From contig NZ_JBFBVU010000007.1 of assembly GCF_040689105.1 (NCBI RefSeq), forward strand, positions 1-64,000: a stretch of DNA of 64,000 bases. Reading direction: 5' to 3'. Numbering within the stretch: the first letter of the stretch is position 1; the number at the start of each line of letters is the position of its first letter. Below, piece after piece: positions 35,631 through 43,020 of the stretch. Position numbers and translations under genes: made by a program. Source of the stretch: Meridianimarinicoccus marinus (GTDB lineage: Bacteria > Pseudomonadota > Alphaproteobacteria > Rhodobacterales > Rhodobacteraceae). The notes below the pieces were generated by a model, which made no database searches, was not told where the DNA came from, and worked only from the letters and a program-made list of their open reading frames with translations.

Positions 35631-36531
35631 CATGCTGAAAGAGCGCGACCCAGCCGCCATGGGTACGACCTGCGGCTAAGGTCCACAGGCAGCGCATTCC
35701 GGGCGCTCATGGTCGCCACGGCGAACGACAGTTCTCCGCCCTTCGTTTAGCACATCGAAAAATGCTGCGCTTCGGAAGCCCTGATGGTGAGCGACCTAGG
35801 GGAACCAGCGAAAGTTCGATTTCTGTTCCATCTTACCGAACGTGACTCCGGTCGAAGTGCTCAGGCAGCCCCGGCGGAAAGTTCCTTTATTACAGTGGCT
35901 TGCAAAGAATTCACCAAATTCCCGCAGTCATCAGGTTCAGAGAAATTCGGCTACAGAGAACGCTTTTAGCCTTCCCATCGGCAGCACCGGTGCTTAGCCC
36001 CGCCAACATAACCCTCGAAAATAACGAGAAAATCCGACCGCAGCGGGGTCCGGAGAAACGTTTCGCAAGGGCGAGTGGCGGAGGGGATGGGACTGGGGTC
36101 GAACATTCTCTACAGCCCAAGCCATTGATACAATTAAGTTACAGCGTGGTGTGGACCGTCGTCCGCCTCAATCGCGACTGGCAGCCAACCAAGGGTCAAG
36201 CGCTCGAACGTCGGCGGGTACAGGATCCTGCATCACATGGCCAGATCTTCCACAGTAGCCCGATGCCCCCCAATGACGATCTTTGCGAGGTCAAAACCGA
36301 TGTTGGTAGTCATTACCATAGATGCCTTTCCTTCCAGTTCGCACGTTGACAGCGCAAACTCGGTCAACTGCGATGTGGTCATGGGATAGCGGCGTGCCCC
36401 CTAACCTCCTGTTGTCAACAAGGTTCCAGATGGCGGAAACCTAGACCTAGCCCGAAATAGGGTTTACTTGGCTACATCTTGTGGGCATCGTTGGCCTTAA
36501 TACGATCTGGCAGAACACGAGATCTCCAATC
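35631..36531. other. 900-bp gene-free stretch with a tRNA 3-prime-end-like remnant
   Basis: No frame here has convincing codon use, start or homology. On the minus strand, 36104-36076 reads GTTCGACCCCAGTCCC and then ATCCCCTCCGCCA, which looks like the 3-prime end of a tRNA (T-loop TTCGA and acceptor strand ending CCA). No cloverleaf can be drawn upstream, and the following CCAAGCCATTGATACAATTA segment is AT-rich. It may be an old attachment site left by integrase-mediated insertion at a tRNA gene. A dispersed degenerate repeat may start near 35700. Confidence 0.4.
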
Positions 36532-37512
36532 ATGTCCAACCCGACCGCCCTGACCCGGCGAACGCTTCTTGCCGCTTCCGGTGGAGCCGCGCTGGCGCTA
36601 CTGGCCGGCCCGCTTGCCGGACAACATGTGTATAAAGAGGTCCACGAGCTCAAACCCAACGAGTTCACCTGGCATCCCGAGCGTCAGCCAACGGGGCCGG
36701 TAGCAGTCATCGTGTCGCTGACGGATCAACGGGTCCATGTCTATCGCAACGGCGTTCGGATTGCTGTTTCGACCTGTTCCACCGGCAAGTCCGGGCACGA
36801 AACCCCGACGGGAGTGTTCGTGGTCCTGCAGAAGGACCGGAATCACCGCTCGTCGACCTACAACAACGCGCCCATGCCCAACATGAACCGGCTGACGTGG
36901 GATGGCATTGCTCTCCACGCCGGGAACCTTCCGGGCTATCCGGCCTCGCATGGGTGCGTGCGTCTGCCGCTGAAGTTCTCGGCCCTGCTGTTCGAAGTTA
37001 CGCACCTCGGGACGCCCGTCATTATTGCCGACGAGCATCACTTTCCCGTGGACGTAGTGCATCCGGGAATGGTCCTCGCGAGCTATGCCGAGCACGAATT
37101 CGAGGATGTCGTCTCAACCCTCGAAGGGCGCAAACATCCGGCGGACTGGGCCTTGGACGATGCCTATCCGGTCACAACGATGCTTGCGTCCTCGCATGAC
37201 CGCAAAATCGTGATCATCGAGAACGACGTGGAAGTCGCCTCCGGGGCGCTCGAATGGGACGGTGACCCATTGGGCGCTCATGTCTACGTCCTTGAGGACG
37301 CCCATGAAGGTGCCAAGGGCATGCACTGGCAAGCGCTCACCTATGGCACTTCGCAGAGTGCCGAGATGCAGGATCTCAAGCGGGTGCGCACGGACAAAGC
37401 ATTCGCTCAGCAGATCCGTCAGTATATTCACCCGGGCATGATCTACATCATGACCGATCTGCCGCTGCATCCCAATAGCCGCTCGCAACGCGACTTCGTG
37501 ATCATGTCGTGA
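36532..37512 (+). CDS. L,D-transpeptidase family protein (YkuD domain), Tat-type signal
   Basis: A 326-residue protein. The N-terminus MSNPTALTRRTLLAASGGAA resembles a twin-arginine signal. The YkuD domain spans about 55-165 with the active-site motif HAGNLPGYPASHGCVRLP; C142 is the catalytic cysteine. The family cross-links peptidoglycan or attaches lipoproteins. The C-terminal 150 residues are an additional region, which may be a second, partial YkuD-like fold (DRKIVIIENDVEVASGALEW). Start at 36532 begins the signal. It is coupled by TGATG to a small lipoprotein gene. Confidence 0.87.
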   Translation: MSNPTALTRRTLLAASGGAALALLAGPLAGQHVYKEVHELKPNEFTWHPERQPTGPVAVIVSLTDQRVHVYRNGVRIAVSTCSTGKSGHETPTGVFVVLQKDRNHRSSTYNNAPMPNMNRLTWDGIALHAGNLPGYPASHGCVRLPLKFSALLFEVTHLGTPVIIADEHHFPVDVVHPGMVLASYAEHEFEDVVSTLEGRKHPADWALDDAYPVTTMLASSHDRKIVIIENDVEVASGALEWDGDPLGAHVYVLEDAHEGAKGMHWQALTYGTSQSAEMQDLKRVRTDKAFAQQIRQYIHPGMIYIMTDLPLHPNSRSQRDFVIMS

Positions 37513-37664
37513 TGGCGAGGCGGACTGGAAAGATGCAGAACCGTTTCAATGCTTTCGCGGCTGTTTTGCTCGCAAGCATCGCTCTTGCGGCCTGTTCGAA
37601 GTCGTCGGGCGATTCCGAGAGCGTCGTTGTATCCGACTTTGTAGAGCAGGAAGCCAATGAGTGA
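37512..37664 (+). CDS. Small lipoprotein (50 residues)
   Basis: The reading frame begins ATG at the stop of the L,D-transpeptidase gene (TGATG) and encodes a signal with lipobox: MQNRFNAFAAVLLASIALAA then C, with a short acidic mature part (CSKSSGDSESVVVSDFVEQE). Start could instead be ATG 37533. The stop overlaps the start of the next gene by a few bases, so all three genes form one unit. Too short for family assignment; likely an outer-membrane or periplasmic lipoprotein. Confidence 0.7.
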   Translation: MARRTGKMQNRFNAFAAVLLASIALAACSKSSGDSESVVVSDFVEQEANE

Positions 37665-38604
37665 TCTATGCCGCATTGCCGGAGCGATCGGACTTGCCGC
37701 CGCCGCCTGCTTGTCGCCGACCGCTGGCCGCACAAGTGACTGGACCATCGTCTCGGTGAACGGGACGGCCGCGACCGGGCAGCCCCAGATCACGCTTGGC
37801 GCGGATGGCACTATTGCCGGAAATACTGGCTGCAACAGCTTCACCGGGTCGGCGCGTTTCGAGAACGCCATGCTAGTGGTGGAGGCTCCACTGGCCGTGA
37901 CGCGAATGGCCTGCTCCGGCGATGGCCTGGCACGGCAGGAAGCAGCGATCCTGCAGCTGCTGGAGGGGGAAACAGCGTTCACGCATGACCCCTTCACCGG
38001 CGCATCCACTCTCTCCCGCAGTGAAGACCAGATGGCGCTGGCCGAATTGGCGGCTTCGGTCTTCGATATCGACTTCGTCACTGTGGACGGACTCAGCGGC
38101 CCACTCAATATTCGACAGGCGCCCGGCACGGATGCGCCCTTGGTCACGCGTGTCTTGCCCGGAACGCTCCTGCGAAATCAGGGATGCGAGGTCGGTGACA
38201 CCTATGACTGGTGCAACATCACCTTTCTGGACGCTTCGGGAACCACGGGCTGGGCCGCTACGGAGTATCTGCGACCCGCGCCTGCCGCGGTTCGGGCGCA
38301 GCAGGGGCTTTTCGACAACATTGGCACCCTCGAATGCCGCGGCTCGGTCGAGGGGGAAGTCGCGCTTTGCGACTATGGCGTTGCGCGAGACGGCGACCAC
38401 TCCGCGGTTTTGGTGATCTATGATCCGGACGGCGGCGAGCGCGTCGTGCATTTTGCAGAAGGTGAGCTGGCCTATGCCGAGACCGCCGAAGGCACCGCCT
38501 CCGATGCGCAGGACAGTGAACTATCGGGGGACTTGCTTGTGGTGACATTGGGTCAGCAGACCTACGAAGTGCCGCAGACTGTAATCGTAGGAAACGGGGA
38601 ATAA
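37657..38604 (+). CDS. Exported META-domain and SH3-like protein
   Basis: A 315-residue protein with a probable signal (to about residue 24). Residues 28-110 are a META (HslJ-like) domain: WTIVSVNGTAATGQPQITLG, NTGCNSFTGSARFENA and ACSGDGLARQEAAIL. Residues about 140-205 resemble a bacterial SH3 domain (LNIRQAPGTDAPLVTRVLPG then GWAATEYLRPAP). The last 100 residues are of unknown type with paired cysteines. META proteins are tied to stress and envelope function. A second META domain occurs at the C-terminus of the S41 peptidase at 43021. Confidence 0.8.
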   Translation: MSDLCRIAGAIGLAAAACLSPTAGRTSDWTIVSVNGTAATGQPQITLGADGTIAGNTGCNSFTGSARFENAMLVVEAPLAVTRMACSGDGLARQEAAILQLLEGETAFTHDPFTGASTLSRSEDQMALAELAASVFDIDFVTVDGLSGPLNIRQAPGTDAPLVTRVLPGTLLRNQGCEVGDTYDWCNITFLDASGTTGWAATEYLRPAPAAVRAQQGLFDNIGTLECRGSVEGEVALCDYGVARDGDHSAVLVIYDPDGGERVVHFAEGELAYAETAEGTASDAQDSELSGDLLVVTLGQQTYEVPQTVIVGNGE

Positions 38605-38712
38605 CACACCCGCAATGCGGCGAAGAGAAATATCCACCATTTGATCCTCGCAGTCGCAAGCCGGCCCGGAAGGCGTTGCATGCCGTTCCTCACCCCACTG
38701 GCAGACGTCCGC

Positions 38713-38744
38713 TGGCAAACAAGGCTGGTGGCAAACAAGGCTGG
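38713..38744 (+). repeat. Tandem 16-bp repeat in intergenic space
   Basis: TGGCAAACAAGGCTGG occurs twice back to back (38713-38728, 38729-38744), between the convergent META protein and the 38817 gene. No function is apparent. Confidence 0.7.
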
Positions 38745-38816
38745 AGGGAAATTGCGCCGCCTTTGTGGCGGGATTCCCGATCGTGATTGACACCTCTGCC
38801 GTCAGCGTTCCCTTTC

Positions 38817-39377
38817 CTATCCCGAGATACTCAAGGCGTCGGCAAAGGCATGGATTGCCGCGTCCCGATTTTCAGTACCGTAGACGCGAAGTAGACCCAG
38901 CTCTGTGGCGCGTTGAACCGTCAGTTCCCCGTCAAGCAAAGCGGCATACACCGTATCTGGCACCAGAACGGTCAGTTCCGTCTCGGCCGCAGGACTTGCA
39001 TGGTATCGAGCGCCGGTTCGTGGGTCATTGATGCGCATCCATGCCCCGCTTTGGGTCAGCAGGACAGCAAGCTCCGGACCACCAGAAAGTGCGCGCGCAG
39101 CAAGGCGCCGCATGTGGGCAACCGCCCGCAAACGGATGACGTAGAGGGCCGCGTAGCGTGCTGAGTTATCCTTCGGCAATTCTGCAATATGTCCGGCATC
39201 TATTGCCGCTCTGGTCGCAAGCGCAATTGGAATTGACCCCCGGTGATCAACGGAGAAACCACTTAGATCTAGGGCTTCTAGGGAACAGGACGCGGCTGGT
39301 GCAGCTACGAGACTGGCTGCAACCATGACAGCCAAGGCCGCTCGGACGGGAACCAATGATTGACAGGAACCAGTCAT
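38817..39377 (-). CDS. Exported protein downstream of alkyl sulfatase, SCP2-like C-terminus
   Basis: A 186-residue protein with a signal peptide (to about residue 28). Its C-terminal part, TELTVLVPDTVYAALLDGEL then TVQRATELGLLRVYG, resembles the sterol-carrier-like (SCP2) C-terminal domain found in alkyl sulfatases, which the preceding gene also carries. Start at 39377 lies 8 bases after the sulfatase stop, so the two are one operon. It may bind a hydrophobic substrate or product; this is inferred. Family otherwise unrecognised. Confidence 0.6.
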   Translation of the reverse strand: MTGSCQSLVPVRAALAVMVAASLVAAPAASCSLEALDLSGFSVDHRGSIPIALATRAAIDAGHIAELPKDNSARYAALYVIRLRAVAHMRRLAARALSGGPELAVLLTQSGAWMRINDPRTGARYHASPAAETELTVLVPDTVYAALLDGELTVQRATELGLLRVYGTENRDAAIHAFADALSISG

Positions 39378-39384
39378 GTCCGGA

Positions 39385-41295
39385 TCATCGCCCTGCAAGA
39401 TTGATCGTCACTGGCGCGAAATCGAAATAGGATGCGAAGGTAAAGATCGCCTCGGGATCGCCGTCCACCGTCGCCGTGCCATCTTCGATTGCGTCGCGCA
39501 GCGTAGCACGTCCAAGGACAAAGTCGTAGATCACCGAGCTTGGTAGGGTCAAAGTCACATCAGCATCTTCGGGCACTTCATCTTCGAACACAGCGACCCC
39601 GTTGCGAATGGTAAACCCATGTTCTTCATCTCGATCGTTGATCATGAAGCCGATGGAAACATCGCCCTCCGCCGCCTTTTCACCGTCAATCTTGACGCGA
39701 AGGTTTTCGAGTATTGTCCCTATGCTGAATTGCTGGATGATCACCGGGTTCGCGAAATTGAACGCGCCGGACCGATCGAGGCTGCCGTCAAGTTCAGCAG
39801 CACCGGACAGCGCGAAGTTGCGGTAGTAGATGTTCGACTGATCGTAACCCCAGGCGCGCATGGCATCGGCCTTGACCTGACGCGCCTCGACGTCGGACGG
39901 GTCTGCGCGAACCAAGTGTGTCGTAATCTCCATGGCCCAGCCATAGTCTTCTGCCTCGATGGCCTGACGTGCAATATCCAGCACCGCGTCGCGCCCGCCC
40001 ATTGCGGAGACATAGAGTTTCGCACGCCGGTCAAATGCGGGCACGGCTAGTTCCGTGGCATCGCCGGAGTACCAGCCGAGATACCCATTGTAGACGTTAC
40101 GCACCACGTGAGCGACGCTGCCGTAGAACTCCTGTAACCAAGGGTCGTTCGCGAGACTCTCAGGGAGCTGAATCAGGTCGACGAGTTCTTCGCGCGTCGC
40201 CCCCTTGTTCATGTGCCGGATCGACTGGTCATGAACATACTGGATCGCGTCGCGATAGTTCCGGATGCGCTCCGTGATGAACTCGTTCCCGACCCAGGAC
40301 CGCATGTGCGAGTGGGTGTAAGCGTCGCTTTGCTCCGCATAGGAGAGCAGCCGGTCCACGCCCTTGTACCATTTGACAAGGTCGCGATATTTCGTGCCGC
40401 GCAAGGTATAGAGATTCGGAAATGTCTCGCCCTGAATGGTTTCCGATCCGTGCACCAGTCGAAGGTCAGGGAAGTAGATGTCGATTTCGTCCTCAGCGTC
40501 CCCGTAGGCCTCAAAAAGAACCATCCTGACCCCCGACACCTCGACTTCGAGTTCGTCCTCGACAGTGTCGGTCGGGGCATAAAACGAAATCTCCCCACCC
40601 GCGAATGTCGGCCCCAGCCCTGCATGAACCAGACCCTCGGCGTTCTGTCCAAGGTATGTCGCGCCCCCATAGGCCGTTCGCTCGGTCAGGATTTCGCCTA
40701 CGACACTGGCATCATTGGCGAGATACTCCATGAACTGGTGATGGGCGAACACGCGGACACGCCCGCTGTCGACGTCTTCCTGTGTGACCCCAAGGCCAGC
40801 CGACCCGAAGGAATGATCCGGATGGCGATGGGAGTAGATGATCGCGGTGACAGGCAGGTCGATGTCGGTCGTTTCGCGAAAGTCCTCGATGATCCGCTGG
40901 GACGCGGCGTCGCTCTCTCCCGGATCGACCACGATGAGACCGTCTTCACCGACAACGATCAGGGTCGACGTGAGCTGCCATCCGGCCATCAGGAAGGCCC
41001 GGCCCTCGACAGGTTCATAGATCGTCTTCGCCATCTGCTGCGCGAAGCTCGTCATGCGCGGATTGATGGTATCGGCGGGTTCGGTGATCGCGAGATTGTC
41101 GAAAGTCGCCCGGACCGGCGCGAGATTCTGAAGGATCGCCGGGTCGGCATATGGCTCGACGTCCTTCGGCACATTGCGGCTGGCGACCTCAGGGGTCAGC
41201 AAGGTTTCGTCGAAAGCCTGCGCAGCATGCGCAAGACAAACGACTGCACATGTCACCAGCAGACAGCTCATCCGCGATCTCTTCTCAAACTTCAT
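39385..41295 (-). CDS. Exported alkyl sulfatase, BDS1/SdsA type (metallo-beta-lactamase fold)
   Basis: A 636-residue protein with a signal peptide (cut near AAQAFDE, residue 28). The metallo-beta-lactamase zinc motif HRHPDH is at 156-161 (H156, H158, D160, H161). Further conserved blocks are GRAFLMAGWQLTSTLIVVG, VHGSETIQGETFPNLYTLRG and NVYNGYLGWYSGD. A C-terminal SCP2-like substrate-binding domain spans about 520-636. Length and domains agree with class III alkyl sulfatases, which hydrolyse alkyl sulfate esters to alcohol and sulfate for use as carbon or sulfur source. Complete IS3 copy starts about 260 bp upstream of its start. Confidence 0.9.
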   Translation of the reverse strand: MKFEKRSRMSCLLVTCAVVCLAHAAQAFDETLLTPEVASRNVPKDVEPYADPAILQNLAPVRATFDNLAITEPADTINPRMTSFAQQMAKTIYEPVEGRAFLMAGWQLTSTLIVVGEDGLIVVDPGESDAASQRIIEDFRETTDIDLPVTAIIYSHRHPDHSFGSAGLGVTQEDVDSGRVRVFAHHQFMEYLANDASVVGEILTERTAYGGATYLGQNAEGLVHAGLGPTFAGGEISFYAPTDTVEDELEVEVSGVRMVLFEAYGDAEDEIDIYFPDLRLVHGSETIQGETFPNLYTLRGTKYRDLVKWYKGVDRLLSYAEQSDAYTHSHMRSWVGNEFITERIRNYRDAIQYVHDQSIRHMNKGATREELVDLIQLPESLANDPWLQEFYGSVAHVVRNVYNGYLGWYSGDATELAVPAFDRRAKLYVSAMGGRDAVLDIARQAIEAEDYGWAMEITTHLVRADPSDVEARQVKADAMRAWGYDQSNIYYRNFALSGAAELDGSLDRSGAFNFANPVIIQQFSIGTILENLRVKIDGEKAAEGDVSIGFMINDRDEEHGFTIRNGVAVFEDEVPEDADVTLTLPSSVIYDFVLGRATLRDAIEDGTATVDGDPEAIFTFASYFDFAPVTINLAGR

Positions 41296-41594
41296 CTATC
41301 AAAAATCTCCTTTTGTGCCTGGATCGCGGTACCACGGACGAACCCGGGTCTTTAGACGGTAGTCGCCTCGCCAAGAGCTGGCAACCTTGGTGACTGCGAT
41401 GCCCCCCTCATCTGGGAGAGGTCTCCTTGCGAGCTCCGTAGCCTGCCTTCGCTCTGATCAATCAGTCTGCACTGGGCATCTCGCACCGTCCTGTCGGGGC
41501 GTTCCGGCTGCTGGCTCAAATCTCGTCTGTCATGCTTGGTGCCGTCGCAGTTCTGAACCGCCCCGGGTTTACCGGAGAGTTTCTGGTTCAATGA

Positions 41595-42499
41595 TCAGGC
41601 TGCTTTTTCGGCAGCGTTCAAGCTTGCGTAGAAATCCTCCTCTGCTTCTTGCGGGGTGAGATATCCGATGGCGCTGTGCAGTCGGCCGGTGTTGTACCAG
41701 TCGACCCATTTCAGGGTTTCCAATCGACTTGGCCGGTAGACTTCCAGGGGCCGAGGAAATTGATGACCTCTGTCTTGAACAGACCGATGATGCTTTCGGC
41801 CAAGGCGTTGTCGTAGCTGTCGCCGACGCTGCCGACCGAGGTGTCGATCCCGGCCTCGGCCAGACGCTCGGTGTAACGGATCGACAGGTATTGGCTGCCC
41901 CGATCGCTGTGATGGATCAGCTTGTCGGCTTCGGATGGCGCCCGCTGACAGATCGCCTGGTTCAGTGCGTCGAGGACGAAGCCGGTGGTCATCGAGGTCG
42001 AAACGCGCCAGCCGACGATCTTCTGGGCGAAGACGTCGATGACGAAGGCGACGTACACCATGCCCTGCCAGCTTGAGACGTAGGTGAAATCCGAAACCCA
42101 GAGCTGGTTCGGCATGGCTGCCACGAAGGCTCGGTTCACCTTGTCGTCCGGGCAAGGTTGCGCTGCATCGGGGTTGGTCGTGATGACCTTCTTGCCGCGT
42201 ACAACGCCTTGCAATCCCATAACCTTCATCAGCCGTTCCACGGTGCAGCGGGCGATGTCCCGCCCTTCGCGGCGCAACTGGTGCCAGACTTTGCGGGCGC
42301 CATAGCGTTTGCGACTGTTGTCGAAGGCATCCTGGATGGCGGCCCGATCAACAGCATCCTGCTTTGCACGACCAGATGCCAACAAGGGATCACGCTCAAC
42401 GGCCTTGTGCGCATAAAACGTGGATGGTGCGATCCCCAGAACCCGGCAGATCGGCCCGACACCAAAAGCCCCTCGGTGATCATCGATGAACGCGATCAT
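41595..42499 (-). pseudogene. IS3-family transposase OrfB with a one-base frameshift
   Basis: The DDE integrase is present: LWVSDFTYVSSWQGMVYVAF with the first Asp, DKLIHHSDRGSQYLS with the second, and NALAESIIGLFKTEVINFLG with the Glu. After WKSTGQVDW the first frame ends (WKP stop at 41711). The expected continuation ETLKWVDWYNTGRLHSAIGY is in the other frame, ending at 41595. Adding one G on the minus strand at the CC of 41720-41721 restores a single frame, so one base appears to have been lost. The break lies after the catalytic residues and removes only the last 40 or so residues from the frame. Confidence 0.85.
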
Positions 42500-42837
42500 C
42501 GTTTGAACGGGCGGTCGAGCTCCGCCGCCGCGAAATATGCGCTGGCCTTCTTCAGGATCTCGTTGGCGGTTCGAAGCTCACGGTTCTCCCGCTCCAAATC
42601 TTTGATCCTGTCCTTCTCCGCACTCGTCAGCCCCGCCCGCTGACCGGCATCACGCTCGGCCTGCTGGCACCAGACGCGCAGGCTGTCCGGCGAACATCCC
42701 AACTTCGGTGCAATTGCCCGATATGCAGCGCTGTCGCTGCTGTAATCGGCACGGTTCTCACGAACCAGCCGAACACCGCGTTCGCGAAGCTCGGCCGGAT
42801 AGGCGGGGGTGAATCGTCTTGTCGTCATAGGGCTCAT
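42496..42837 (-). CDS. IS3-family transposase OrfA
   Basis: A 113-residue protein with the HTH region (YPAELRERGVRLVRENRADY) and coiled coil (IKDLERENRELRTANEILKK), ending ASAYFAAAELDRPFKR. It overlaps orfB by ATGA as in the left-edge element. It provides the DNA-binding part of the transposase. Confidence 0.92.
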   Translation of the reverse strand: MSPMTTRRFTPAYPAELRERGVRLVRENRADYSSDSAAYRAIAPKLGCSPDSLRVWCQQAERDAGQRAGLTSAEKDRIKDLERENRELRTANEILKKASAYFAAAELDRPFKR

Positions 42838-43020
42838 CCTTTGAGTGTTTTACTCTCCGGTAAACCCGGGGCGGTTCATTCAGCTTGGAGCCAGTCGCCG
42901 GGGGTGACCGGGCCTCCGATCCGCCGACGCCACTTGAACGTTAAGTGGCAGCATAGGGGGACCGAGCACCGGCCCGCTACACATGCACTGCGGCACCCTG
43001 ATCCCCCTGGATTGGGACCC

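Larger units (their letters stand above)
41554..42878 (-). mobile_element. Complete IS3-family insertion sequence, 1325 bp, 3-bp target duplication
   Basis: The ends are perfect inverted repeats of at least 26 bp, beginning TGAACCGCCCCGGGTTTACC at 41554 and its complement ending at 42878. The 3-bp sequence TTC flanks both sides (41551-41553 and 42879-42881), consistent with IS3 target duplication. It carries orfA and orfB. orfB has a one-base deletion, so this copy is probably inactive unless the break is a sequencing error. It sits in the space between the alkyl sulfatase and S41 peptidase genes, upstream of the sulfatase. Confidence 0.92.

Noticed and set aside
36076..36150. A complete tRNA gene
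   Set aside because: No D-arm, anticodon stem or paired acceptor could be drawn; only the 3-prime-end-like piece is present.
35900..36349. A 149-codon frame in the gap after the helicase gene
   Set aside because: No ribosome site, no recognisable motif, and it overlaps the tRNA-like remnant.
42880..43020. Possible remnant of another insertion sequence between the IS3 end and the S41 gene
   Set aside because: The sequence looked IS-like in composition, but no terminal repeat or transposase fragment could be identified.
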